A DNA stretch of 64,000 nucleotides, from contig OU452228.1 in NCBI GenBank assembly GCA_911728455.2, positions 14,894,104 through 14,958,103 on the forward strand, written 5' to 3'. The notes below the pieces were generated by a model. It was not told the DNA's origin. It did not search any database and saw nothing but the letters and a program-made list of their open reading frames with translations. The stretch comes from Marthasterias glacialis. Its lineage: Eukaryota; Echinodermata; Asteroidea; Forcipulatida; Asteriidae. Of the stretch, positions 13,058-24,135 are shown piece after piece (within the stretch, counting starts at the first letter, position 1; every line of letters starts with the position of its first letter). The position numbers and the translations under genes are program-made.

Positions 13058-13190
13058 GGTTTTGGCTTTGGCTCCAGCTTAGGCTCCGTCAGTCATTTTG
13101 AATAATGTGCGCTTTCGGTACGAAACTTCAAAATACGGGCGGACGGAGCCTAAGCCTGAGCCCAAGCCGAAGCCGATGTTTCGAAAAAGG
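13058..13190. mobile_element. GGCTTAGGCTCCGTC inverted repeat, copy A
   Basis: Left arm GGCTTTGGCTCCAGCTTAGG leads into CTCCGTC. The right arm begins GACGGAGCCTAAGCC and continues with GCCCAAGCCGAAGCC. The arms are about 30 bp around a loop of about 50 bp that includes GCGCTTTCGG. Related copies lie at 24040-24135 and 54632-54765. Likely a small palindromic MITE family built from GGCTTA/GGCTTC units. Confidence 0.7.
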
Positions 13191-15499
13191 GCCTCTGCAA
13201 CCGAGAACAGACACACACTGGGCAATTTACAGAAAGGTTTGTCTTGTTTGGCAAATTTGAATGATTCACAGCACAGTAATGATGACCCCCAAAACTACAA
13301 CTTACTCTCTGAAACAGTTAGATTGAAAATTGCTCTTATTTTTATAGACTGAAAATCACTCTTTTCGATTGAGGACAGGGACAAATCTTCTTAATTTTGT
13401 CCCTATAGTTTCAATTTAATAGAGTAAATTTCAGTCGCACATTTTAAAGAGAGTAGGCATATTCTTTCACAGTATACGGTGCCTGTGTTAAGCAATAAAT
13501 TGATTGCTCACCGGACCTCATTGTGAAATGCCCTCACAATTTCACTATTTGTCTTTATTGAATTAAGTTTCCGCGTGCTCGTCTTCAGACGTAAGGCTGT
13601 TTCTCATATAAAGACGGTCAAGGTAATGTTACGCTCCATTTATCAGATACTAGTCAATCCAGTTTCTAATTGCTGGACTGGGCCCGTAAACAATCCGCTA
13701 CATTGCTCCTACCATTAAAGAGGGGCGGGGAGACCTCTCCATGGCTTAGAGCATTTCTGGTTTCTCAATTCTTACTTAATGAAGTTTACAAATCACTTTC
13801 AGTATAAATGATTTTTTTTCTAAATCAGAATTTCCCCCTTTGTTCTCAATCTCATACAGCGTCAATGCGGCACAAATTATGCATGCCTTTGTAATATGTT
13901 GATAAGGTGTTCAACGGTTTAGTACAACCATATTTATTAAAACTGTAGAGGCCGTGGGTATATATTATATAGGCATGGCACACTACAATGACAACATGAT
14001 AAGCTATTGAGTTTTCACTGTTTGTGTTGATCATCCAAGTCCTCGTCCTTGCTGAGTGGCGACCACCCTGATTTTGATTGCCCAAAATTGTAAAAAAAAA
14101 AATAAAAAAAAAATAATAATAATAATTAATGAATTAAAAAAAATAAAAAAAATAAATGAAAAATAAAAAATAATAATAATAAATCTCTGCCTGAATGGAA
14201 GTCACTACCCAGCTCCAGCTTAAATCATACCACAGAGTATTGTTAAAGTACAAGCCAATTGCCAAAGTAACAAACAATAAAATCAAATCCAATGTTCACA
14301 AGAGGTAAATCATGTGATACGTCATGTGACCGCTTTCCAGCCAATGGAAATAAAAATTATAACACCATGGTATGACAACTTTGCTTTTCGTGCGAGCTTT
14401 TTTGTCTTCGACACATTGCACACAATTTCAGGGGCGATTTCAAAGGGTAACCTGCCCCTTTTTATTTTATTTCTGATGAGGATGTGGGGATATCCCGCTG
14501 GTACTGTTTTCCGGCTATTTGAAATGAACAAAGGGTTTAGGAGACGTCTTTGTTAAGTATTTCCAGTGTGATAAAGGTACGTTCAGTCGTTGAACCTGTA
14601 AGCAGTAGTAAATTGAGAATTATGAGAATCGATGACGAAGTCTCAATGTGAACCAGGCTGGTGGAATCATGTTTCAGTTACCGCAAAAAAATATGATATC
14701 AAATGTAAAATAAATCACACAATATATGGAAAACAACATGTCTCCAATGACATTACTTTCTTAAAGCTCGCACCTTAAAAATATGCTATAAATAGTACAA
14801 AAATTGACCACTAAGAAGGGACACTTGGCCGAATATCAATAACTGAGAACCGTTTTTACCATAAACCACGTCTTCGGTCAAGAAAAAGGGGGGAAACATG
14901 GCGCTATTTGATCGCCCGTCTGTGATTTTTGTGGAAATTTGATTCGGAGCAGGAAACAAATCGTTTGCCTGTGGAGAAAATCAATTTCACGAGTAATGGC
15001 AGATTATACGGTGTACTATGTCACCAGGTGCAAAAATAACTTGTTGAACATGATGCTGGCATCAAGGGCCCTTACCGTTTGACAAGACGAGTTGGGGAAG
15101 TATGAGCACGGGGCCTGCCGCCGCCGACTGGCCAACATCGTCATCTCAAAACAACCTGTTACGCGTAAACTCGCATTTCGTTGAGAGAGCGTTGAAGTGT
15201 TTGGTATAGCGTCGGGGTTTCTTACGATTTTTTTCGGCTTGAGATTTATGTGTCATTAATAATTTATAAGCGGAAGATTATTATTTTTTTCATTGCAGCC
15301 TCTTATTTCTAACTTTGAGAACGGGCAAGTACTTAGCCTTGGGGCGGAGCAGGGGTTCACAATGCCGGAGCTGCTCATAATTATAATATGCACAAGATTT
15401 TGTTTTTGTTTAGAATGTTTAATTGAAAAATACGTAAACAATGTACATCGAACACTCTACAATGTTACTCAAGGCTTAGAATTTACAAGGTACTTCGTT
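13191..15499. other. Gene-free stretch with A/T simple sequence
   Basis: No recognised gene. An A-rich low-complexity block with AAT and AAAT units lies at about 14090-14186. Two overlapping antiparallel frames at 14314-14556 are shadows of each other and have no motif. Confidence 0.5.
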
Positions 15500-15606
15500 T
15501 CCGGGATCCTGACCCTTTAGGGGGTCAACATGACCCGTTGTCTGAGTCAAACTGACTTGAATTCTGGAGCAGTTTGACCACAGAGTTTTTCCCTAAATGT
15601 AGACTG
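15500..15606. mobile_element. GGGTCA-type MITE fragment, copy C
   Basis: Short degenerate piece with TTCCGGGATCCTGACCC, GGGTCAACATGACCC, GTCAAACTGAC and a right end GAGTTTTTCCCTAAATG followed by TA. Much shorter than the complete copies. Confidence 0.6.
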
Positions 15607-15714
15607 TTAAATATATGGGGGAAATGCAGCTTTTATGCGATTCCCCGCAGACTGACATGCGCACATGCTGCAAATAGGCATAGATGTTGTCATACCGGTA
15701 TGTTTAGAGAGAGT

Positions 15715-15716
15715 GT

Positions 15717-15748
<32 letters not shown>

Positions 15749-15830
15749 ATTGTTGGTGTTGTTGTTGTTGTTGTTGTTGGGTTGTTGTTGTTGTTGTTGG
15801 GTTGTTGTTGTTTTTTGGGGGGGAGGGGGG
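15715..15830. repeat. (GTT)n microsatellite and G-rich tail
   Basis: Runs of GTT interrupted by GTTATTGTTGGT and GGG, ending in a T6G7AG6 tract. Frames through it encode poly-Cys, poly-Val or poly-Asn/Thr and are artefacts. Confidence 0.93.
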
Positions 15831-16209
15831 TCGCACACAGAGAGAACACCTTTTTGTAAGTAGTGCAAGACATACATATATTTTAAATTGCCTGATGTAT
15901 ATACTGTACTCTAGGTTAACAAAAGGTTATGCATGAATGATATTTTAATTGCAAAAACCAAACAAATGTTACAGAGAACCACCTGTCTGTTCAAAATTAA
16001 CATATTTTTCGTCTGGCTACAGGATTAAAAACAAATGAGCAGACATTAAAATGTATGTTGTACTGTTTGTCTACTCCAGTTTAGTGTACATGAATTACAC
16101 CACGGCTTAGGCTTAATAACAATTTGGGAGGCTAATCATCCTTACTGGCAGCTGAGAAGCTGAAATGCGAAGGACGTGGCTATAAGTGTTCGAGCTGCAG
16201 GCTTTCAAG
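15831..16209. other. Gene-free stretch
   Basis: Unique-looking AT-rich sequence with no recognised feature. Confidence 0.5.
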
Positions 16210-16425
16210 GGCGCTTTTGGCAGCCAGCCACATCAACCCATATACAACCACGGAGCGCAGCCAGAGATCGGAAGTGTTTGATTTTTTTACGGAGGGAGGA
16301 AAACCGGAGAAAAACCCTCGTGGGACAACAAAGAACCAACGCATAACTCTACTCACATATGGCCCTAGCCGGGAATCGAATCAGATTCGTGAGAGGCGAA
16401 GGCTTTCAGTGAAAAGGACATGTAA
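16210..16425 (-). mobile_element. tRNA-related SINE, minus strand
   Basis: Read on the minus strand, a tRNA-like B box GATTCGATTCCCGGCT is followed by GGCCATATGTGAGTAGAG, then GCGTTGGTTCT, then CACGAGGGTTTTTCTCCGG and CCTCCCTCCG, ending in GGTTGATGTGGCTGGCTG. I recognise this body as one that recurs in marine invertebrate genomes with a tRNA-like head. The A-box half is degenerate. The 91-codon plus-strand frame here is incidental. Confidence 0.7.
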
Positions 16426-17397
16426 CATATGTAAGACTGCTTACCAGCAAGTTTTTGACGGGCAAAGGGATTTTTTTTTCACTAAAAAGTAAGATTTTTT
16501 TTGTCTGAGCACATGTACGAAATAAGGCCACGGTCAGCCTTTTTGGGAGTAAAAGTTTGGTATTGACTACTGATTACTACTCTTTAAGGTCTGACAGACC
16601 GTTAACACTCACGGAGAAGCCCGCACTCCAAAATGCATATAGATAAACGATTCAATTCAATGTCTTAAGGGAACTCACATTTAGCAAGCGACCGATTCGG
16701 GCACCCTTTCAGGAGGCAAGCAAAATGGAAAGCACGATTTGGAACACAGAATAAATTGGTCAACCGTTTATTTCTAGAGGGGAAAGCTGGTGTATGTGAG
16801 AATTACGTAGGCCCGTGTATTATTTTAAAAAGGGTTGTCTTAAAGAGCAAACGTATAGCGTAGTGTTTGTTTCTTTTTGCTGAGGAAAAGCATGGCACCG
16901 GCCATTTTGACACAGCTGTTTAGCACCTTATGGTAACCCTTGCCCGGACCAACCTGCCTGTGAGATAGCGGGCTGGTTGCAGTCTTCAAAAAGGTGAATT
17001 TGTTTTTGCACTACGCTTACAGAACTGAACCACTCAACTTAATATTCATTCAAATCCCAACCTTTGACCCCACTCTTTGACGTGGCAAGGCCTTGGTTAT
17101 GTGGTTGGTTCGAATTTACACGTGACCCTAGTTGCCACACTCTACAGTGAGTGGGTGTGTTGCAGCACACATAAAGAAATCACAAGTTTGACACATAGTA
17201 TTAGTAGGCCTGCTGTCACACGCGGAGTTAAAATATACTTTGAAATTGGGAATTAAGAGAAACAGATGATAAAAAGTCAACTTGCAAGAATTAGAACCAT
17301 TTTAAAATGTTGTTTTGCTCAATAGGTTGTTGTAACCCACCCTCAGGTCAGATGTGATTCTGCGAACTTTTTGCCCACGGAGGGTTAGTGAAGCCCT
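16426..17397. other. Gene-free stretch
   Basis: No recognised gene or repeat. Confidence 0.5.
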
Positions 17398-17478
17398 CAA
17401 CTATTTACCGAAATGTAACCTAGCACCTAAATGTAGCCTTTGCTTTATTTAGGTACAGAATGGTGCCTCATTTAGAGT
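17398..17478. repeat. Short relic related to the CCTAAATG arrays
   Basis: Contains GAAATGTAACC, ACCTAAATGTAGCC and, inverted, TTTAGGTACAGAATGGTGCC. These words are the building blocks of the 39454-40440 arrays, here in a non-tandem and partly inverted setting. Confidence 0.5.
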
Positions 17479-17560
17479 TTCAGTCTTTGCACTTGGTATT
17501 TGTGTCCTTTGTGGGTTTAACAAATCAGCTACCGGTAATCAGTTATGTATCTACAGAAAT

Positions 17561-17816
17561 TTTGACCAAGAAGCGGAAAACATTGGGGAAGTTTAGATCA
17601 AGAAGCGGAAAACAGGGTGAAATTTAGACCGAGAAGCGGAAAACATGGGGAAACTTAGACCAAGAAGCGGAAAACACTGGGGAAGTTTAGACCAAGAAGC
17701 GGAAAACATAGGGGAAAATTTAGATCAAGAAGCGGAAAACATAGGGGGAAGTTTAGACCAAGAAGCGGAAAACACAGGGGGAAATTTAGACCAAGAAGCG
17801 GAAAAAGTAGAGGGAA
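17561..17816. repeat. 32-bp tandem repeat, 8 units
   Basis: Each unit contains TTTAGACCAAGAAGCGGAAA followed by ACATAGGGG-like sequence and one to four A. Unit lengths vary between about 31 and 33 bp by G/A-run slippage. The plus-strand frame starting at 17645 encodes a repeated LDQEAEN peptide; length variation breaks phase in the earlier units, so I treat it as non-coding. Confidence 0.92.
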
Positions 17817-18752
17817 AACATATTCCTGTGATTAATTACGGTATAATACTCGAAGGCAGTCAAAATTATACATCCCTTTAATTTTTTAAATTATAATTAT
17901 GTAATTTTAAAATAAGTATGTGGTTATCAGTGCCTTCAAGTTACGATTTATTGTAGATGCTTCTTTTGACCACAGATGGATTGAAGTAATTAAATGTCAC
18001 TTGTGGTTTTGACGTGATGTTCTGAAGATTTCTCAGATGCCACGCGGCTTGCAAGAATCTAATCAAGACGAAAGATAAAGATGTTTGGCAGCCGCGGCCG
18101 GAGGGTACCCCATCCGCCGGATATTCCGTCCCCGGACAGTTTGGGCTCTTCTCGCGGCAGGATAGTCTGTCTCTCTGGACAATTTGTCCCATGAATTTGT
18201 GTCTCCCTCCAGGATAGCCTTTGGGAAGACGGCCTTAATCCTAGAATTGTCCACCCGTCGGATGATTGGCACGGGGAAAAAACGGAAAATCCTGCGACAC
18301 CGGCTTGGCATTTCGAAATGGCCCATCTGAGAGGTGGCAAGACATTATCACTGATCTTGTTAAGATCTTCTATCAAGATTTTGTTCACGTTGCACGCATC
18401 TTGTTTTATTCTTTATTATAGATTCTCTGATATCTGATAACCAAAACACAGGGGGAGAAATGGTTGTCTGTGTTTCTTTATACATATGCTTCTGTTTGTC
18501 AGAACAGCAGTAATCAGTGTTTCTAATGATTTTACATTCCTCATTTAGATTGACTGTGAGGCTGTTTTTACAGTGGGCTCTTGTCATTCCATGAATCTAC
18601 GGGAAGGTTTAATTGTAGAGTGAGTGGGGAGGGTAGAGGGGGGCGTGGAAATTAGGGGTTCTTAAGACTAAAGGCTAAAAAAAAAACCACCTTTGACGTT
18701 GTATGCTTGAAGTCATCGATGATCGCTGATGACCAGAGCTTTATGTCAACCG
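17817..18752. other. Gene-free stretch with a GC-rich patch
   Basis: The 18080-18330 part is noticeably GC-richer than its surroundings and holds overlapping minus-strand frames of 109 and 87 codons (18059-18388) with no recognised motif. It includes repeated GGACARTTTG words. Could be a decayed repeat or an orphan exon; undecided. Confidence 0.4.
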
Positions 18753-18756
18753 TTAA

Positions 18757-19030
18757 AACCCCAGCTCAACATTGGGTAAACTGACTGTAAATGATTCAAT
18801 TCTTTGCACAAATCAAGATATATGTAGTAAAACTAACCTGTGAAAATGTCAGCTCATTTCGGTATTTCATTTGCGAAAAAACGGAAAAATGCATTCAGTA
18901 TTTTTGTACGCATTCCGATGGGCAGTGTTTTCGTCTCACTGAGACGAAAACTAATTGTGGATCTTATTTTATTTATTATTTACAAAACGATAACACGACA
19001 GGCAGAGAAATGTTTCAAGGAAAGTTTTCT
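18757..19030 (+). mobile_element. TTAA-target MITE with internal hairpin, copy A
   Basis: Begins just after TTAA (18753-18756) with AACCCCAGCTCAACATTGG and is homologous, in opposite orientation, to 47360-47624. At 18927-18951 it carries an almost perfect palindrome with 12-base arms (GTTTTCGTCTCA) around one central base. Its right end is degraded after a TTTCAAGG block. No coding capacity. Confidence 0.75.
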
Positions 19031-20837
19031 ACCATCATTTATCTTGATACCATGTAAGGTATATGTAAATCCCTTGTGTTGTAGTCCTGGGTAGACACCG
19101 CTCACTGGGTATAGGCACCGCTCACACACATTAAAGCCTATACAAACACACATACAAATTGGAATGAGAGCAGTGGAGAAAGCACTAGAAATTAAGGGAG
19201 GGGTACTTAAACAAAAATACATAAAAGAAGTATAAAAAAATAAATAAATAAAGTAGATGAATAGGCCTATAATAAAAATTTTAACAATCCAAGGGAACAG
19301 AGGAGAGCACTGTTTGGTTAAAGACTCAACTAGGCAATGACATGTTCTCTTTCATGTAGGTAAAAAAAAAAAGGTAATGATTGGAAATTGTTCGTTTAAA
19401 CTTCAGTTCGAAGTGTGCAGAAATCATGATTGAGTTTCTATGTATTTGGAAAGGTGTATTAATAAATTGAGGCAGATGATCAATAAATGTTTCAGGTAAT
19501 TGATTGGATGAGCCGGCAGAATGTCAAACAGTCGGAGATAAATTACATTCAATTTTATGTTTTACATGTTGCTATGCACCAACCTTCGCCTTTAGCACGA
19601 GCTAGCCATATAATGGCAAGCGCTACACAAGGCCACATTTCAGTTGGGTGGCGAGAATAATGCAACGGCACGGAAGGTGCAAGAAGTTGGTTGCCGAAGT
19701 TTAAAAGTCTTCATCAGATTTCGCGAAGCTAATGCGGTCGCTGGATTCCTCTCTCATGGTTCACTGTTCCCCAAAGGCCCGGTGTCCATCCCTAATATAG
19801 CAGAGAAAATAAAGCACACTCTACGATGGAGAGGCGGGTCGGGGGAGGGCAAACAACCGGTTGGAACGCTGAGGAGCCGTCGTCAAACAGGACTACTGTT
19901 AGGTTATGAATGGGTTAATTTAATCTTAGTTCTATTTTCGTGGCTATCGCTTGGGAATCAACGGACACACTGGAGCAATCAAGTAAAAAACTCCGTCTGG
20001 TTTATGAAGGCAAATAGCAGATTTTTTCTCGCTGAATAGTGTGTGTTTTTCTTGTTGGGGTGAGTGACAGATTAATTAGGGATGACAATTTGGTTCGTGC
20101 GTTGACGAATTCCCCCGTGATCTTTTCGGTATTTTTTTTATCAATCTTACGGGGGGGGGGGTTGCTGTTTTTTTTATCTTAAAGTAAAGAAAGTTCGGGA
20201 TTAACAATTTTATTAGATATTTGTCAGAGTCACGGTTTAGTGGAATTTAAGTGCGTCTGTTAATTTTTGATGGGTTTACAATGTTTTCTTGATAATTACA
20301 CGCGTGAACCGTGCGTGCAGTGTTTCGATTTAAGGGTACATTTAGAAAAATAGGACAACGTTCTTAAGGATGATAAAAAAGAAAAGGATTCAGAAGTGAA
20401 ATTTAATTTCAATCAATGATATCTGAAACAGAATAAAAACAGTTTGAATTATATAAGTAGGTAAATATATCGTCTTAAAGGTGTGATTTTTATAAAATGG
20501 GAAAATTCGTATATACATACTTTTAAAACTTTGATACTTGGCAGTTGTGCTGAGAAATATTTCGTTCAGAAGTAAATGTGTTTATTCATAAATATTTTTA
20601 TGAATATATGTAAGCCTATTTATGCATAATGTATTAATGAATACAAGTTTATATTTAGGAATAAATGTGCTTTTTGTTTTGTTTTTATTTATTAATTTTA
20701 TCATTTCTTTATTTTGTTTTCGAGCAAACAGAAGATTTCACTTTTGCTATATTTTATTTCTTTAATTGAAGGCGAAATATAAGATTGGATATCGGTAGTC
20801 ATCTCTTTGCTCTGGTCGTCTTTATTTGAAATAACTA
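19031..20837. other. Gene-free stretch
   Basis: AT-rich with a G10 tract near 20151. A 131-codon frame at 19644-20039 has no recognised motif. No repeat structure found. Confidence 0.5.
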
Positions 20838-20904
20838 TCCTCACGCCGATCAGAGCATACTGATCGAAATTAAACCGATTCTTTGTTACACCACTACATC
20901 TCAT
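20838..20904. repeat. Dispersed repeat with CGATCAG hairpin, copy A
   Basis: Shares with 40463-40545 the hairpin CGATCAG-AGCATA-CTGATCG, then GAAA, a divergent segment, ACCG-TTCTTT and CCACTACA-CTCAT. The left CTGAAGA core seen in copy B is not preserved here. Confidence 0.75.
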
Positions 20905-22069
20905 CAAAGACAGATTTTCTCCATCTCCCTTAATAACAGAAGCCAATTGGGTTGGATCAAATCTGTAAAAAAAATATGTGCACATCAATTTAAAACCATT
21001 TACGTATCGTGTTTAACCATCTGTTTTTCTTGAGTGGTTTTCGGTGCTCAGTCTAAATGTCTCATGCCTCGCAGGATTCATAACAAGTCGTTCCTCATTC
21101 AAGATTGTTGTCCCGAGATTGAAGATGCGTTTCCGATGATTTGAGTTCACATAGCCTGCTAGGATGACTTTTAAATTCCAAGCTCAATCATTCGTGGACT
21201 TATTTAGACTCGAGAGCATTCCAACTTCAGTTTCGGTGGGAAGCAATTCATACCTCATATTTGCTAGAAGTATCACTGTCTCTTCTTTCCCCATCGTGTC
21301 CGTATTTATCGATAAAAACATAAAGTGATCCGTGTCGGTTCGAGACGTTACTTTTTAAACAAAGATATCTGTGTCCTTAAAAAGGTATCACTATCATTTT
21401 TATGGGTCTATAAAAATGTCGTGGATACTCTCAGGGTAATATCTCTATTTTGATACGAGATACTACATTTTTGTCAATATGTATATTCAAGTTCGAAAAG
21501 GATATCATTGTTGAAAAGGTACATACGATCTCCTTCAACCTTGTTCCCATGGCAGAATTATGGGATGAGTGAATCTCTATATATATTGGAGACATCGTTC
21601 TTTTTTGGCGAGCTCCGAAGCAGAGTGAGCCGAATGTAATGACGATTTCCGATTATCTGTTGTCCGTCTGGGCTTACAAGTAATGAACCATACGTGTGTA
21701 ATGAAATATACGTGTGCTTTTTTCACATTGAAGGGATAACCCCACGATGTTTTGGACAAGAGAGATTCAAGAAAAGAGACAGTAGAAAAACCAATGTGAA
21801 CAGCCTACATTGTTTACTCGACTAAAGTTGTCTATCCATCATGCACTGTAAATGTTAAGCTTTAGCGATGCTTTATTTATTTTGAAATTTATGTTTTGTG
21901 ATGTTTTATGGAATTTAAAAGCCCAATGTGAGACCATTATAGTCATGTTGTCTGGTTGCCAACCATGGTTACAATTTGTGGAATGTTTTCGTACACGGTT
22001 AAGCATTGCCACTTGGAGTTAAAAGAGCCAGACTAAATGTTAAAAAAATGCAAAACTGACAACAACATC
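20905..22069. other. Gene-free stretch
   Basis: No recognised gene. The 20701-20988 minus-strand frame of 95 codons overlaps the dispersed repeat and is not supported. Confidence 0.5.
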
Positions 22070-22560
22070 ACTACAGACATGCAGATATTGTACACAAGAA
22101 TGAAACTCATGATTTTCTCACTGAGTCTTGTTGAACGATCTAAAAACAATGACAACTTAGAATGGCCATATCTTCTTATTGCAACGCTGTACTGACTTGA
22201 AACTTGTATCAGACAGTGCCACTGACTCGCAGGTTCATTAAACAGAGAAACAAATCATGATCTTGACAGTGGTTTCAGTCGATTGAGCTACATAATGAAC
22301 ATCTTGAATGGCCATAGCTCCTTATTGCAACGATGTACTTGAAACCTAGATTGACTTATTGCCATTGACATGCAGATTCATAAAACAGAGACAAAATCAT
22401 GAGTTTGACTGCGGTTTTAGTTGATTGAGCTAAACGATGATTGGCCGTGACTCTTTATTGCAATGTGTACCAAGTTTTGACACTGAGATGCACATTCATA
22501 TTAAATAGTTAAATTCACTGTTATGACATCGGTTCCAGTTGAATGAGCTATAAGTTGTTT
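22070..22560. repeat. Degenerate tandem repeat of about 135-146 bp, 3 units plus a partial
   Basis: Landmarks recur in order: GAATGGCCATA, CTTATTGCAACG, a GTACT-GACTTGAAAC-like block, GACATGCAGATTCAT, AACAGAGA, AATCATGA, CAGTGGTTTCAGT and GATTGAGCTA. The GGCC landmark occurs near 22160, 22306 and 22440. A partial unit precedes them from about 22070. Units differ by many substitutions, so this is an old array. Confidence 0.85.
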
Positions 22561-23112
22561 TTTATGTGGATATAGTTGCAAAATCTTTAAATTTATAATT
22601 ATCTTGCTTAAAGAAAGATAAATAACTAAAGTAGTAGAAGCAATCATTTTGTAATGACTTTGTACAAATTTCCGAAGTTAGGTGACGCTACCTGTGCATA
22701 CATTACCGCCTCAAACACACCTATACATACAACGTTTTGGGCGTCATGAATCTTCTCCTTTGACCCGATTGTCCCTCTTCTTATCGGCCCCACCCATCCT
22801 GAGCCCCTCAACCACATTTCTCAAACCAACTAGGCAGTGCCAAGAGCATGCTTGTTAATGCCCCGACCTCTTCGAACATGAGTTGATGAAAATTCAACGA
22901 TCAGTTTTTCTTTTAGTTATTGTTCCTCTATCGGGCGATCGGCAGCTCGCCACGTCAGCTTCCGTTGTTCTATACATCATTCCACTTAAAACGAGAACAT
23001 GTCATTATCTATCCTCCCTCTTTTGTCAGCATTATGTAATTGGATATTCTCTTGTATCAACGGGAATGGGACATCGGTAGGCTGGTTCCCGGTCCCTACA
23101 TCTTTCTCGTTT
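22561..23112. other. Gene-free stretch
   Basis: No recognised feature. Confidence 0.5.
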
Positions 23113-23193
23113 AGTCTGGTTCCCAGACCCCGAAATCCCCAGCTATTCTCTGTCGATCAGGAAATCTTTGGTCAGGGAGCCAGACTAGGACAT
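23113..23193. mobile_element. Short palindromic MITE with TAGTCTGG ends
   Basis: Left end TAGTCTGGTTCCC and right end GGGAGCCAGACTA form inverted ends around about 50 bp. A related AGGCTGGTTCCCGG lies just upstream near 23080, suggesting a duplicated or nested end. No coding potential. Confidence 0.6.
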
Positions 23194-24039
23194 CACATGG
23201 TCAATTAATAAACGAGGTGGATTGACAGATGCTCAACCAAAGATGTAGGACCAACAGTAGTTATTGTATGATGTATAATCTGCTTAGAGTATGGCAGCAC
23301 GCTACTTAAAAGTAATCAGCCTGTAATTAGTAATGTCGAAACCACCCGCAAAAGTATCCAGTCATTTAATTAACTTAGTAATCTATTTTCTATCAAGCAG
23401 TAAACCACAAGGCCTTTTTATAAGGCGGCATAACTCTTGATAATGCGGAAACACGTTGCATTCCATGCCTAACATTTGTAAATTTGACAAAGAGATATCA
23501 CTACCGTCGTCAAAAAGAAAATACATCAGTATTCGTACTATAGCGACCCAGCGACCCAGCAGTCTGGATTGATTCAACTGTGCAATCCAAAGTTCACTTT
23601 CAATGCGGGATTTTAAGATAGTATACAAACGGCGAATACTTCCGTTGCCCTTTGTTCGTCATCTTAGAGACAACAGAGATCGAAGAAACAAACTGTTTGT
23701 TGAACTCGTATATCGTACAGGTTCTTTGAAATCAGTATTTCATGACAACCGATGCATTGTGTGTGTTGAACATCGGAGAGGGCTTTTTTCAGTAGTACTT
23801 TTTTGCAGTACAGAGTGGATTTGAATGAACTTATTTTTCAACACCCAGCGATGCATGCAGCAGCCATGTATGACTTTATACCATTGAAATAATAAAGGCA
23901 TGCGACACATCAAAATATCACACTATCCCTGTATAATAATGTATCTCACACCCAACATTCACTATATTTGAAATATTTAATGCTACTCCATTTTTAGGCC
24001 CTTTTCATAAATGCAAAAGTGTATGTTTTCAAAATTACT
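23194..24039. other. Gene-free stretch
   Basis: No recognised gene or repeat. Confidence 0.5.
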
Positions 24040-24135
24040 GACGGAGCCTAAGCCCAAACCTCAACCTTAGCCTAGGCCTAGGCTAAAGCCTAAGCCTAAG
24101 CTTAAGCCAAAGCCATACTTTTGAACTTTTTACGA
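24040..24135. mobile_element. GGCTTAGGCTCCGTC family, copy B
   Basis: Contains GACGGAGCCTAAGCCC followed by many AAGCCTA/GCCTAGG repeats; the internal CCTAGGCCTAGG is itself palindromic. Corresponds to one arm of the copy at 13058-13190. Confidence 0.65.

Noticed and set aside
15574-15936. Poly-Cys/poly-Val frames
   Set aside because: Translation of a (GTT)n tract.
17645-17881. A charged LDQEAEN repeat protein
   Set aside because: Unit length varies and breaks phase in the upstream half of the array, which suggests no selection on reading frame.
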